Assembly: GCF_900496995.4 (NCBI RefSeq)
Contig: NW_024470382.1
Location: 62,001-126,000 of the forward strand
Source of the DNA: Aquila chrysaetos chrysaetos
Taxonomy: Eukaryota; Chordata; Aves; Accipitriformes; Accipitridae
Reading direction: 5' to 3'
Length of the DNA stretch: 64,000 nucleotides
This document shows, in pieces, positions 32,173 to 44,245 of this stretch. A program made the position numbers and the translations under genes. The notes beneath the pieces are model-generated. The model did not search any database and was not told the origin of the DNA. It was given only the letters and a program-made list of their open reading frames with translations. The stretch's first letter is position 1; each line of letters opens with the position of its first letter.

Positions 32173-35100
32173 CTACTGGGGCATGAAGCTCTTCAGCCTG
32201 GCCAGCTGGACTCGCTTTCCTGCAGGCAAGACATAGTGATGGATCAATAGGTGTTGTTGGACCACCTCTGCAGAGAGGAGCCTCCATGTCATGCACACAG
32301 CTCCAGGCCTTGATGGGGGCTTCCAAAGGTCCCCTAGATGGCCCAAAGCTCACTTAGTGCTTCCTAATCTTGCTTGATTTTAGCACGTGCACCCATGAAT
32401 CCCCAATCAGCAGCATGGTTAATGGGCACCACGCAATGGGGCCAGTGGTTCTCTTACCGATCTGGAGGAGAAGATGGATGCCCAAAGCCAGTGCGAGGAG
32501 GGAGAGGAGTGCAAAAGCCAGGCTGATGGAGACTCCCAGCCCTGGGGGAAAGCAAGCAGATGGTGGTAAGGAGGAGCACTGGGTCCCACAGGGCCAAGGG
32601 GGGTTAAAGCCAGGACCCAGACCATCCCCACCACATCCTGGGCTGCATGGTTCATTTTTGGTCGTGTTAGGAAACCTGCAGAGCCACCTCTGTGTCAGTG
32701 GGAAGGGATCTGCAGAGCACTGACATAAAAGCTCCCCTTAATCTCCTGGCCACGCTCCTCCTTATGAAGCCTCATATTCACTTTCCTTTCCCTGCAAGGA
32801 GACCTCACGGCTGCTTGTACTGAACCCAGGGACCTCCAGGTCTTGGGATACAGTCAATCCAGGGACCTCCAGGTCTTGGGAGACGATTGGGAATATTGGT
32901 CCCTTTCTCAGCTGGTTTGCTCCAAGCACACATCAGGGAGTGATGGGAAGGTGAAGTGAACTGCAGCAAATATCTCATCTGCTTTGTGGTAAAGGTCTAT
33001 GCTGCCCCAGGAAGGAAAAATTAGGAATTTCCATTTGCAGGGTCTGGCCAAGCTGAATTTGGTAGCATCATTGGTGGCACCTTGGAGCTTGGAAACCAGG
33101 AGGTTTGGCTGAACTCCCTCCACAAGACCAGGGATGCTTACCTCCAAATGGCAGCTCCGGGCTGGTAGCAATGCTGCTGTTCCTCAGATCATCCTTCCCA
33201 CCTAGGCAAGAAATACGTGGAGAAAGGGTCACCCCAAATCTGCCCATTCCTTCCCATGCTGTGGGGGTTGTCAAAGCGTGGCCAAGCAGTGGTGCTTTTG
33301 GGTGGCGTTCTTTACCGAGAAGGTAAAAGGTGTAATTATTAATAGTTTCCAATAGATGGCTCCTGAAGTATGGAGATGATGGCAATGCTGAGTACAAGTA
33401 CCAGATTAGTCTCATGACCAGTAATTTTATCATACCATAAGCCTGTATTACAAAGTACAACAAAATGATAACCTTGACCCAGCCCCCAGAGGTGATAAAC
33501 AGCACAACAGGGAACATACACAGCAAGCGAGACGTTACATAGCACAATGCTGAGAAAGAGTGCAACAACTCTGTGAGCAAATAAATCAACATTGTGACCA
33601 GCAACTATTAAACTAATATAGTGAATGCTTATAACAAATTCATTTTAACATGCTCTGGTCACATCTGTTGCTATCTCAACCCTTTGTACCCCATGCTAGG
33701 TGCCAAAAAGGACTGTCGTGGTTTAACCTGGCAGGCAGCTAAACACCACACAGCTGCTCGCTCGCTCCCTGCCCTGCTCGACAGTGGGATGGGGGAGAGA
33801 ATCGGAAGGAAAAAAAAAGTAAAATTCATGGGCTGAGATAAAGACCGTTTAACAGGACAGAAAAGGAAGGGAAAATAATAACAACAACAATAATAATGAT
33901 AATAGAATTAGAATATACAAAACAAGTGATGCACAATGCAATTGCTCACCACTTGCTGACCGATGCCCAGTTAGTTCCCGAGCAATGATCCCCCACGCCC
34001 CAGGCCAACTCCCCCCAGTTTATGTAGTAGGTATGATGTCATATGGTATGGAATATAATTTTGGCCAGTTTGGGTCAGCTGCCTTGGCTGTGTCCCCTCC
34101 CAACTTCTTGTGCCCCTCCAGCCTACTTGCTGGCTGGGCATGAGAAGCTGGAAAATCCTTGACTTGGTGTAAACATTACTTAGCAACAACTGAAACATCA
34201 GTGTGTTATCAAGATTACTCTGATCGTAAATCCAAAACATAACACTATACCAGCTATTAGGAAGAAAATTAGCTCTATCCCAGCCGAAACCAGGACACTC
34301 TGGTGGGGTTAACTGCGAGCATCCCTTCACTGAACGGGTCTTGCTGGTCAAGACCCAACTGTGTTGGCACTGCAGGGACCTGGGGTTAACTGGGACCATC
34401 TCTGCAGTGGACTGGCCTTGCTGGTCAAGACCCAGCTGTGTTGGCACTGCAGGGACCTTGAGTCCATGCAAGCAGGGGCAATCACTTCTGGGGTTTCTCA
34501 AGGGCTGTCCCTGATATAGGGCAGGATCAACCTTCCCATGCCCTTCTCCACTCACCTCCAGTGGTCAGGAGCCAAGGGATACTCAGCCTTGAAAGCACGA
34601 CCTGTCCGAGTCTGCTCCGGCGCTGGTACCCACAGGAGTAGGTGCCGCTGGTCTTTGCAGAGAGCTGGATAGTGAGCGTGGAGGTGAACTCGCCTTTTCC
34701 CACCAGGTGGTTTGCCAGCTCCACCCCATTCTTGCAGAAGAAGATGTGGGTGATGGGGACATGGGAAAAAACGAGGCACCGGGCAAGAATCAAGTCACCT
34801 TCCTGAGCTGAGGAGAAGTTTGGGAAGAGTGCTGGTGGGGGAAAATCACCTGGAAGAGTAAAGAGACGCAGTAGTGGTGTGATGATGCGGAGATGAGCAC
34901 TGGTGTGTAATGGATTTTCAGCTCTCCAACCGCAGCGTTGACCTTGTAGCTGCTTTTTTGGTGGAAATAGCAAAAGGAAAAAAAGGTGAAGAGATTGGAA
35001 GAGCCTGCTTTTCAGTCATCTGATGACTCAGAATACTTTGACTATAGGAAAGCAAAAGCTCTGCTCATTTCAGGAGCTGGCACTGATACAGGTAAACACA

Positions 35101-36289
35101 GTGGGAGAAAAACAGGAGGGTAAATACACTGAAAAGTACTGTTTCTAGTGACCAAAATGATTTTTTCCATCCAAGCTGAGTATTTCAGAAAAGACTCAGA
35201 CGAAATACCTAAATTCTGGGACAACAAAGGGCTTCACTCTGGTATTTCAAAAGGGGAATGTTTTCATTTTCTTTAATTTCAAGCCAATATTTCCCACTCC
35301 ATCATAAAATTAAAAATTGCAGCTTCCTCTGCCAAAATCCACCCTAGCCAAACTGATATGTTTCATACCGCACCCTACCAAAAGACCATACATATGGTGG
35401 ATTTCTTTTTCCTCCTTTTGGTTTGCCTTCCACCTTGAAAGGAAACACCAGTCCCAGGATCAAAGCTGCCTTTTTGGACACCCCAGGATCAGGAGACACA
35501 ATCCAAAGGACATAAGCAACATTACAACAAGGACCTGGAGGGTTTCTCCAAATACCCCTTTTGTCTGCACTCACCTGGGGACCTGCAGGTCTCTGGCTTC
35601 ATCCCACCAGCACCTGTGTGGGACAGCAGAAGGGGCTGGTCTGAGATGGTCTGCTGGTCTAGAAGAGGACACCTTGCAGAGGACATCTCTTTGAGTTTGG
35701 AGATGCAACCTTGGGAAAGCTTGCAGAAGGTGGGGAGAGTTTCCTGCAGACCTCAGCACAAAGGAGGTCAGAAATCACCAGTGAGGAGCAAAAGGGACTT
35801 TTGGGTGATGCCTTGTCCTTTCCTGCCCAGCCAGGGACAGCCACACCACGCCTGGACCCCAAGAGGGACCAACCCCATGCTCATGGATCAGTGCAAGGAT
35901 GCGATTCCCTCTGTGGGAGCTGCAACCTTATGTCTCTCTCAGCAAAATAAGTCATTGGGCAAGGGTTGTCTGCAACCTGCCACAGCAGAGATGGACCTTT
36001 ACACCCTCTAGAAAGCCCATCCTGTGTTTTCAGGCAGTTGGACTCCGTAGAAATCACTCCAGAAACTCACAATTTTGGCTTTGACCTATTCTCCCTCTGG
36101 AGATTTCCCAAGGGAACCACTTAAAATCCAACCCACGTCAATCCATCCTTCCACTCCCCTTTTCCCCCCCTCCCGTGTGACTCCAAATTGCTCCCCAAAC
36201 ACCCTGCCCGGCCACCTACCTGCCAGCCACCCCAGCAAGAGCAGGGTACCTGCAGCCTTGGCCAGCCAGCTTCTTCTCACCATGCTCAT
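32173..36289 (-). CDS. Single-Ig-domain type I membrane receptor A
   Basis: Six coding exons on the minus strand: 36220-36289 (signal MSMVRRSWLAKAAGTLLLLG), 35575-35613 (39-nt mini-exon), 34556-34849 (294-nt Ig exon), 33142-33201 (stalk), 32458-32541 (transmembrane GLGVSISLAFALLSLLALAL) and 32173-32219. All junctions are GT/AG and phase 1; total 594 nt, 197 residues. The Ig domain has the disulphide pair in LARCLVF and GTYSCGYQ, an additional Cys in strand C (IFFCKNG) and a Cys before the domain (PETCRSPGD). The tail is 15-17 residues with no ITIM/ITAM. Split signal peptide and phase-1 Ig exon are the gene style of leukocyte-receptor-complex and Fc-receptor families. An ERV piece sits in the Ig-stalk intron. 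I do not recognise a named orthologue. It is a clear paralogue of 48867-51472. Confidence 0.8.
33340..34297 (-). mobile_element. Avian ERV LTR (type B) with a short internal stretch
   Basis: A fossil on the minus strand. The LTR spans 33714-34297 (TGTC...GACA on either strand) and is of the same family as 46573-47125, 55364-55950 and 59229-59809. The adjoining 33340-33713 continues leftwards with AT-rich sequence beginning ttttggcacctagcatgggg on the minus strand, where a tRNA primer site would be expected, and looks like the start of the internal region. The rest of the element is gone. It lies inside an intron of Ig receptor A. No clear flanking duplication was seen. Confidence 0.7.
34308..34465 (+). 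repeat. ~78-bp tandem duplication next to the LTR
   Basis: Two copies of a unit starting gttaactg and sharing ttgctggtcaagacccaact / gtgttggcactgcagggacc lie side by side immediately beyond the LTR, within the intron of Ig receptor A. They differ at several positions. Confidence 0.75.
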
Positions 36290-37265
36290 CTGCGGGCAGT
36301 TCTGAGCTCCCCAGGACCAAGCCTCAGGGGAAGGGGGAAGCTGAGGCTGGTTTCCTCCCTGTGACACATCCCCCAGTGCATGACACAGCATCTTCTCGGG
36401 GAGGAGAGAGCGAGAGGATGGGACAGGCAGGATGGGTATTGCCATGTTGGGTGCACGCACATGGACTTGCAAACCATGCAGCAGCACCTGGTGCCTTCCT
36501 CCCCCACCCCAAAAAGGACCCCAAAAGTGGCTGCTTCATCATAGTGTTTTGCGCCATGTTTGTGGGAGCCTGTTTTTGGGTGGCTAGGGGTATGTCACAA
36601 CTGTCCCCAGTGGGACACACCATCTCCCAGCAGGTTTCCAGCATCCCCGGGGCAAAAACAGCTCCCTGCAGTTTTCTCTACAGCCTCAGCCCTGAAGTTC
36701 CCGTGCCGTGCAATACAAATATGCAATATCCTTTCAACGTCACTGGGAAGAAGAGTTTCCTAATTTCTCCTTTTTTGTGTGTCTCTCAGACACTAGACTG
36801 ACATGCAACCCAGCTGCTGCTGCGGACGTGCTGTTTCAAATGCCCTGGGCTTCTGAGGGAAACCGAGGGGATCTCCAGAGTTACTAGATACCTTTGCCTG
36901 ATTAAACCAACCTTGGAACTCCACTGGCAGGAGCTCAGAGACTTGGCTAGCGTGGAGCTGAGGCTTGTAAAACCCCCATCTGCCCACTGTGCAGTGGGAG
37001 AAGGGTCTTCAGTCCAGTCTTCTCTGAGCTTGCATGGGTGGAAATGTGTCTACGTCATCCTGTGCGCATCCTTCCTTGGTCCCTGTATATCCTCCCAGTT
37101 ATCTCCACAATCACTGGGATTAGTGCCTGTGCTCCAACTCCAGGGGTGCTGGATTCACCTCGTTGGGATCCATCATTTCCTGGTGGGTCAAGCCATCTCT
37201 GTGGGGTGGGCATGGAGATGATGTCCACCAAGGACAATCCCTTCAGTGTCAGGGAAACATACTGA
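36290..37265. other. Upstream region of Ig receptor A
   Basis: This should hold the promoter and 5'UTR of the minus-strand receptor A. No TATA or CpG island stands out and no other gene or repeat was recognised. Confidence 0.3.
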
Positions 37266-37269
37266 AAGG

Positions 37270-40200
37270 AACAGGAAAACACACCTGATTAATATGTGGC
37301 TCAGAGGCTGGTGCCATCAGTGGAATTTTGGGGTTTTTGATCATGGGGAGGTTTACATGGCACCAGGCTTGCTGGCGACAGATGGAGTCCAGCTATCTCA
37401 AAGGGAGCAAAGGATTGTTGCTCATGAGATGGCGGGGATCGCAGAGAGGGCTTTAAACTAGGTTTGAAGGGGGAATGGGATAAAACTAGGCTCACCAGAG
37501 AGGAGCCTGGGGGCAGCATGCCGATGCTGGGGGTGGATTCAATAGCCCAGCTCAAGTGCATCTATGCCAATGCACGCAGCACGGGCAATAAACAGAAGGA
37601 GCTGGAAGCCATCGTGCAGCAGGATAGATATGACTTAGTCGCCATCACGGAAACATGGTGGGACGACTCCCATGACTGGAGTGCTGCAATGGATGGCTAT
37701 AAGCTCTTCAGAAGGGATGGGCAAGGAAGGAGAGGCGGTGGGGTGGCTCTCTGTGTTAGGGAGTGTTTGGATTGTACAGAGCTACAGGAGTGTGATGACA
37801 AGGTGGAGTGCTTATGGGTGAGGATGAGAGGGAAGGCCAACGAGGCAGATCTGGTGCTGGGAGTCTGTTACAGACCACCCGACCAGGTTGAAGAGACAGA
37901 TGAATCATTCTACAAGCGGCTGGCAGTAGTCTCAGAATCGTGTGCCCTTGTTCTCATGGGGGACTTTAACTTTCTAGACGTCTGCTGGAAATACAACATG
38001 GCAGAGAGCAAGCAGTCTAGGAGGTTCCTGGAGTGTGTGGAAGATAACTTCTTGACACAGCTGGTAGGTGAGCCAAACAGGGGAGGAGCCTTGCTAGACC
38101 TACTGTTTACAAACAAGGAAGGACTGGTGGGAGGTGTGATGGTTGGAGGCCGTCTTGGGCTTAGCGACCGTGAAATGATAGAATTCTCAATTTTTGGTGA
38201 GGCAAGGAAGGTGGTCAGCAAAACCACCACTATGGACTTGCGGAGGGCAAACTTTGGCCTTTTCAGGACACTGGTTGAGAGTCCCTTGGGAGACAGTCCT
38301 GAAGGGCAAAGGGGTCCAGGAAGGCTGGAGATTCTTCAAGAAGGAAATCTTAATGGCTCAGGACCAGGCTATTCCCATGCGCCGCAAGATGAACCGCTGA
38401 GGAAGACAACCGGCCTGGCTGAATAGGGAGCTTTTGCTAGGAGTCAAGAAAAAAAGGAGAGTTTATCATCTTTGGAAGAAAGGGCAGGCAACTCTGGAGG
38501 AGTACAGGGATCTTGTTAGGTCATGCAGAGAGGAAATTAGAAAGGCAAAAGCTCATCTAGAACTCAATCTGGCCACTATTGTAAGAGACAACAAAAAATG
38601 TTTTCACAAATATGTTAACAGCAAAAAGAAGCCCAAGGAGAATATTTATCCTTTAATGGATACAGAAGGGAACATTGCCACCAGAGATGAGGAAAAGGCT
38701 GAGGTACTTAATGCCTTCTTTGCTTCAGTCTTTAATAGGGAGACCAGTTATCTTCAGAGTACTCCGCCCCCTGAGCTGGAAGGCAAGGACGGAGAGCAGA
38801 ATATACCCCCCTTAACCCAGGAGGAAGTAATTAGTGACCTACTATGCCATCTGGACACTCACAAATCTATGGGACCAGATGGGATCCATCCAAGAGTATT
38901 GAGGGAACTGGCAGAGGAGCTTGCCAAGCCACTCTCCATCATTTATCAGTAATCCTGGTCAACAGGGGAGGTCCCAGACAACTGGAGGCTTGCCAATGTG
39001 ACGCCCATTTACAAGAAGGGTCGGAGGGAGAATCTGGGGATCTACAGGCCTGTCAGCTTGACCTCGGTACTGGGGAAGATTATGGAACGGTTTGTCTTGA
39101 GTGCACTCACATGGCAAGTCCAGGATAAGCAGGGGATCGGGCCCAGTCAGCATGGGTTTATGAAAGGCAGGTCCTGCTTGACCAACCTGATCTCCTTCTA
39201 CGACCAGGTGACCCGCCTAGTGGATGAGGAAAAGGCTGTGGATGTTGTCTACCCTGACTTCAGCAAGGCCTTTGACACTGTCTCTCATGGCATACTCCTT
39301 GAGAAGCTGGCAGCTCATGGCTTAGACAAGTGTACTCTTCACTGGGTGAAAAACTAGCTGGCTGGATGAGCCCAAAGGGTTGTGGTGAATGGGGTTAAAT
39401 CCAATTGGCGGCGGGTCACAAGTGGTGTTCCCTAGGGCTCTATATGGGGGCCAGTTCTGTTTAGTATCTTTTTTAATGATCTGGACAAGGGGATCGAGTG
39501 CACCCTCAGTAAGTTTGCAGATGACACCAAGTTGGGAGGGAGGGTTGATCTGCTTGAGGGTAGGGAGGCTCTACAGAGGGATCTGGACAGGCTGGATCGA
39601 TGGGCTGAGGCCAATCGTATGAAGTTCAACAAGGCCAAGTGCCGGGTCCTGCACTTCGGTCACGGCAACCCCATGCAGCGCTACAGGCTTGGGGAAGAGT
39701 GGCTGGAAAGCTGCCTGGCAGAGAAAGACCTGGGGGTGCTGGTTGACAGCCAGTTGAATATGAGCCAGCAGTGTGCCCAGGTGGCCAAGGCGGCCAACGG
39801 CATCCTGGCCTGTATCAGAAATAGTGTTGTGGCCAGCAGGAGCAGGGTGGTGGTTGTTCCCCTGTACTCGGCACTGGTGAGGCCGCACCTCGAGTCCTGT
39901 GTTCAGTTTTGGGCCCCTCACTACAGGAAAGACATTGAGTTGCTGGAGCGTGTCCAGAGAAGGGCAACCACGTTGGTGAGGGGCCTGGAGCACAAGTCTT
40001 ATGAGGAGCGGCTGAGGGAGCTGGGGCTGTTCAGTCTAGAAACGAGGAGGCTGAGGGGAGACCTTCTAGCTCTCTACAACTACCTGAAGGGGATTGTAGT
40101 GAGGTGGGTGTTGGTCTCTTCTGTCAGGTGGCTGGAGATAGGACAAGAGGAAATGGTCTCAAGTTGAGGCAAGGGAGATTTAGGTTAGATATTAGGAAAA

Positions 40201-40378
40201 ATTTCTTTACTGAGAGGGTTGTCAGACATTGGAATAGGCTGCCCAGGGAAGTGGTTGAGTCACCATCCCTGGAGGTAGACAAGGTACCCCAGGACATGGT
40301 TTAGTGGGCATGGCTGATGGTTGGAGTCGATGATCTTAAAGGTCTTTTCCAACCTAAATGATTCTATGATTCTATAAG
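37270..40378 (+). mobile_element. CR1 LINE, about 3.1 kb, endonuclease and RT regions
   Basis: This copy keeps most of ORF2. An endonuclease frame runs 37464-38426 (KCIYANARSTGNKQKELEAI, DLVAITETWWDD, LVLMGDFNF). RT segments follow: 38434-38952 (NAFFASVFNRE, MGPDGIHPRVLREL), 38998-39357 (ISFYDQVTRLVDEEKAVDVV, DFSKAFDTVSHGILL) and 39485-40167 with the catalytic FADDTKLGG and [13 protein letters not shown]. The 3' end has the bird CR1 octamer tail attctatgattctat. At least four frame changes or stops interrupt ORF2, so it is inactive. ORF1 is absent. It lies between Ig receptor A and the decayed copy. Confidence 0.95.
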
Positions 40379-43300
40379 GAGAAGCATCTTTGGCTCTGAA
40401 GCCAAAGGAGTGCACCTGCTGGAAAATCAACAGAAATAAACTTCTTTCTCCCCTTTCTCTCCTCTCCTGCATGTTTCTTCTGCATGCTGCTCACTTTTCA
40501 GTTTCCTTTTCAAATATACATTTGTATTTCCTGGTCTGTGATGTTTTTCTTCTCTGGTAAGCCAAAGGTGAAACATGAACTGGGGAGGGCTTAGGCTTGA
40601 TGTTGGGTAGAGCATGGAGTGAGGTCCCAGAGCTTCTGCAAGGCTTTCCAGTGGTCTGCATCTTCTCTAGCCTTGAGTAAAGTGTGGAATGTCAGAGAGA
40701 AAATTAAAATAAAAGGCTTTAAACAACAGAAAACAGCTACAGTTCATCCCAGAGCATAGTTGATGTGGGAAAACATGGCAGCTTGAAAGAAAAATGCCAT
40801 CAACAATAAGCCAGAATAATTTTTAAGCTAATTTTCCCTAGATGCACCCAAACTGATTCAAGAGAGAGCATTTGAGGGGAGCAGAGCAGCCCACTCAAAC
40901 ACTGCATTATGAAGGGGTGGCTTGTTTCCTACCACAGCTATTTTTTTTTTCAACCCAGTAAAACCAAAGAAGAAAGGCCAGGGCTTGTCTGTCTTCTAGA
41001 AGTAGCGTAACAGTGGGCTGGGGTTTGCTGTGGAGTCACGCACCTCCAGTGTCTCAGGGCTTGAGGAGGGTTTAGTGATGCAACCTTAAAGCCCCTGTGC
41101 TCTCGTGGTGCTTGAAGGGGGCGTCCCCCTCTTTTAGGGAGGAGTTTGGGGGATCATTGCAGCTTGGGGCTTAGCTGGGAAGGTGGAACCTGGTGGGGTG
41201 CAGGCACCTCAACTGTAATTTGTTCTCTTCTGGCTCCATCCCTCTCTCCAGAGGGTGCTGTTGACCCCATCAATCCTTGCCTTACCTGGCAGGGGGATGA
41301 GTGGTTAGCTGGACTGCCTCCCTGTCAGGGATGGAGGATTTGTGCATGAGGATGAAGCTGCTTTGGGACAATGTGTGGGGGCGTCAAAGCTCCTGTCCTG
41401 ACATCCCCACCATCCTGTTGTGGGTGCTTTGTAAGTCTGGAGAAGGGGGGGGGGGGTTGGACACAGAGATCCAGGAGGAAGGTGGGAAGGGTGGGGTGAA
41501 TCATCACTATGCTGGCCCCAGAGACGTGCGAACACTTAGGGCATGGGTGGAAAGGATGGAGAAGGACTCCTGGATTGAAGGAGTCAAAATAATGGGGAGA
41601 AATAAAAAGAGGATGGAGTAGTGATTGATTTTCAAACTTGAGCAGGTGGCCTTGGGCCACAGTGCTCTCCTAATTGGCTTTGGATCAATATGTGAGATTT
41701 AGGAGAAGTTCAGCACTTCCAGGGTCACCCACCTGGAACAACAAACCCACCCAAAATGGGCTTGGGGTGATGTCAAGCGAAGAGGCACAAGGCATCATGG
41801 CTCCATGGTCAGGTCAGGAAAGGGGGAAGGAGGGTTGGAGCCAACCTCATGATCAGAAGCTTAGAGGCAGGGCTGGATTTGATGCCTCCTGCCTGCATCT
41901 TGGAGGTGCATGCAGGCAGTGGGGGCACTCAGAGGAGCAAAACCTTGCCCGTGAGAAAAGCCACTGTTGGATTGGCTGGCCAGACACCATTTCAGCACCC
42001 TTCATCACAAAACCAGGCAAGAGGTGGAGAAGAGCAAGGGCAGACCTCTTCCACCGATGTAAAGCCCCAAGGAACATCAGTCTGAGCAGAGCTATTGCAT
42101 GTAAGGCTTCAGCAAACGTCCCAGGGTGCTGATGTAGGGCAAGGAGGTCTCCAGGCACAACAAATCCTGCTGTGGCATCCCTCACTAGCAGAGAAGCCCG
42201 AGGGGATGGTATGGGTGAGCGGTGTGGCCACCTTCACCTGCATCTCATCCATGCAGGGTGTCCACAGGGCTTGGTGATTGAGATGCGCTAATTTGGGTGC
42301 TGGCACTCCAAAGCCTCATAGGCTGTGCTGAAAATGCCTTCCTAAGCAGGGTGGAAAGATGCAGTTTGTCTTCTTCATCATCCAGTCCAGAACACAGGCA
42401 ACTGGGGTCATAGCCATGCAAAGAGCTGGTCCAGTTTCTAGACCTCCAGTCCTCTACCCCCCACCACCTTTTTTTGGCCCCTGGCTTAGAGATTTGCAGC
42501 TGCTGCTGCTGCTGTTTTCAATTTTGCTTCAAGCCCAGCACGACCCCAGAAAAGCATCATGGGGACACGTCTTTCTGAAGGAGCGGTTGGGTTGATGTTG
42601 GTGAGTGGGAGGGAAATCTCATTTCTAAATATAAGAGCCACTGCTGCACACACGAAGGGGTTGTCACGCCAAGCAGTTGCGTGGTTGACTTGTAAGCATG
42701 CAGAGTGAGCAGGAGGCGAATACCTCGCTGCTGAGAGAGCAGATATGGGGAAGAGAAGGCTTTTTTTAGAGCAAGGTTGCTCGAGGGCCAGCAGCTGCAG
42801 CAAGGAGCAGTGGGTGGGCTGAGCTGAGATGGTGCTGAACCTAGCTGAGCTCATCCTACACGGAGGGATCCACTGTCCTCTAATGGGAAGTCACAGGAAG
42901 ATCTGTGCACAGACCTGTCTAACCTTAATTTGATGCAGAGAAGCTGTGCATAAAACCCTTGTGCGTTTACCCCTTTTGGGGTAGATAACCAGCTTGAAAA
43001 GACCACCGGCTCCACATTCCCTTTTAGCAGACCCAAATCCCATATTCACATCCCCTACGTTGCAACAGATGAACGGGGATGTATGGCTGCTTTGTCTCCA
43101 TTTTATTTTTACTGAATTACTGCTCATGTTCTCTATTGAGCACCCAGAGAAACAGTCTTGTGGAACACGTGGGTGGGAAAGCGGGACAAAGAGAGCTTTG
43201 TCATTTTTATCATCGGTCATTGAAATGAAAATTCCTTTCCTTGTGGTGATGGCAACTGTCATGTTGGCTGCAAAGAAGCTTTCTGCCTGCGGTGCTCTGC

Positions 43301-43690
43301 AAGTGGTGCAGACAGAGAGGTGGCACTTGGGACCTTGGGTGGCTTTTCAGTGAGAGCCCTTCACTGCTGGGATGCTGAGCTCTGAAATGGGTAAGGTGGG
43401 GCAAAGCGGCAAAGACACCTGGTGAATCTGGGGAGAGTCCAGAAGAGATGCCCTGCCTGACACTGTGAGAATGTGGGGTTGTGGGTGAGCCAGGGTCACC
43501 CACCTGGAATGACAATCCCACCCAAAATGGGCTTGGGGGGTTGTCAAGAAGACCGAGGAGATGCAGGATGGAGAGGCATGGGTGGGAAGGTGCTCACCCA
43601 GCAAGGACCCAGCAGTGGGGACCTGGGCAGCGGCATCTAGACGAGCCAGATTGCGGCCCGTCTAACCAAAACCCTCCGTGCCCCATGGTG
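40379..43690. other. Intergenic stretch with one dispersed duplication
   Basis: No gene recognised. A segment of about 57 bp at 41722-41776 (gggtcacccacctggaacaa, cccaaaatgggcttgggg) recurs in the same orientation at 43491-43545. There is a short CTG run (gctgctgctgctgctg) near 42497-42512. AATAAA words occur but cannot be tied to a gene. Confidence 0.4.
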
Positions 43691-43693
43691 CAG

Positions 43694-44245
43694 GTGCCAG
43701 CCTGACTGCCCAGGGCATCTGCAGCTCCCCAGGTGATGTTGAGCACAGGGATGGGTCCAGAAATGGAGGTGTGCAGCAGGTGGAGATGACAAAGGAGAGG
43801 GGTTTTGTTTCCCAGGTACAAACCCTTGGAGGATAGACTCTTCCTTCCTCAATCCTTGTCATTTTGCAGCCCAGCCATCACTAATTATGGCCCATAGCAT
43901 CCCTGCATCACTGCCTTCCCTCTGGGCTCCTCATCTGAGCCTCGACTTACCTTCTGCTCAGCCTGGTGATGCAGTTCTGGCCTGGTGCTCCATCCTGACG
44001 GGGTCACCTGCTACCTGAATCGTCTTCTGCAAGGATGTGGTGGAGAATTACAGCCTGAAAGCCCAACGGGGGAAGCTGAGCTACTTTGTGCTGCTGAACA
44101 TCACCGTGGGGGGAGCAAAGGTGCTGAGATGGGGACAACTTTACCTCCAGGGTGATTGCACTTGAATGCCAAACTGGGGAGGGAGAGACCAAATGCATCC
44201 CAATGCCAGAAAGCATCATCCATGGGAATGACTCAAAAGGCCCTA
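43694..44245 (+). pseudogene. Decayed inverted paralogue of the Ig receptors
   Basis: On the + strand, 43694-43732 matches the 39-nt mini-exon of receptor B (gtgccagc...catctgcagctccccag) with its splice borders. About 43965-44120 resembles the Ig exon: AWCSIL, SPAT, IVFCKDVVENYSLKAQRGKL, SYFVLLNITVGG. An in-frame stop falls between SPAT and IVFCKD, and the second canonical Cys region (GTY-C-GYQ) is lost. Further on, 44200-44240 (cagaaagcatcatccatggg) matches, inverted, a piece of receptor B's last intron region near 48960-48995. No signal or transmembrane exon was found, so this is a pseudogene in the opposite orientation to both intact copies. Confidence 0.75.
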
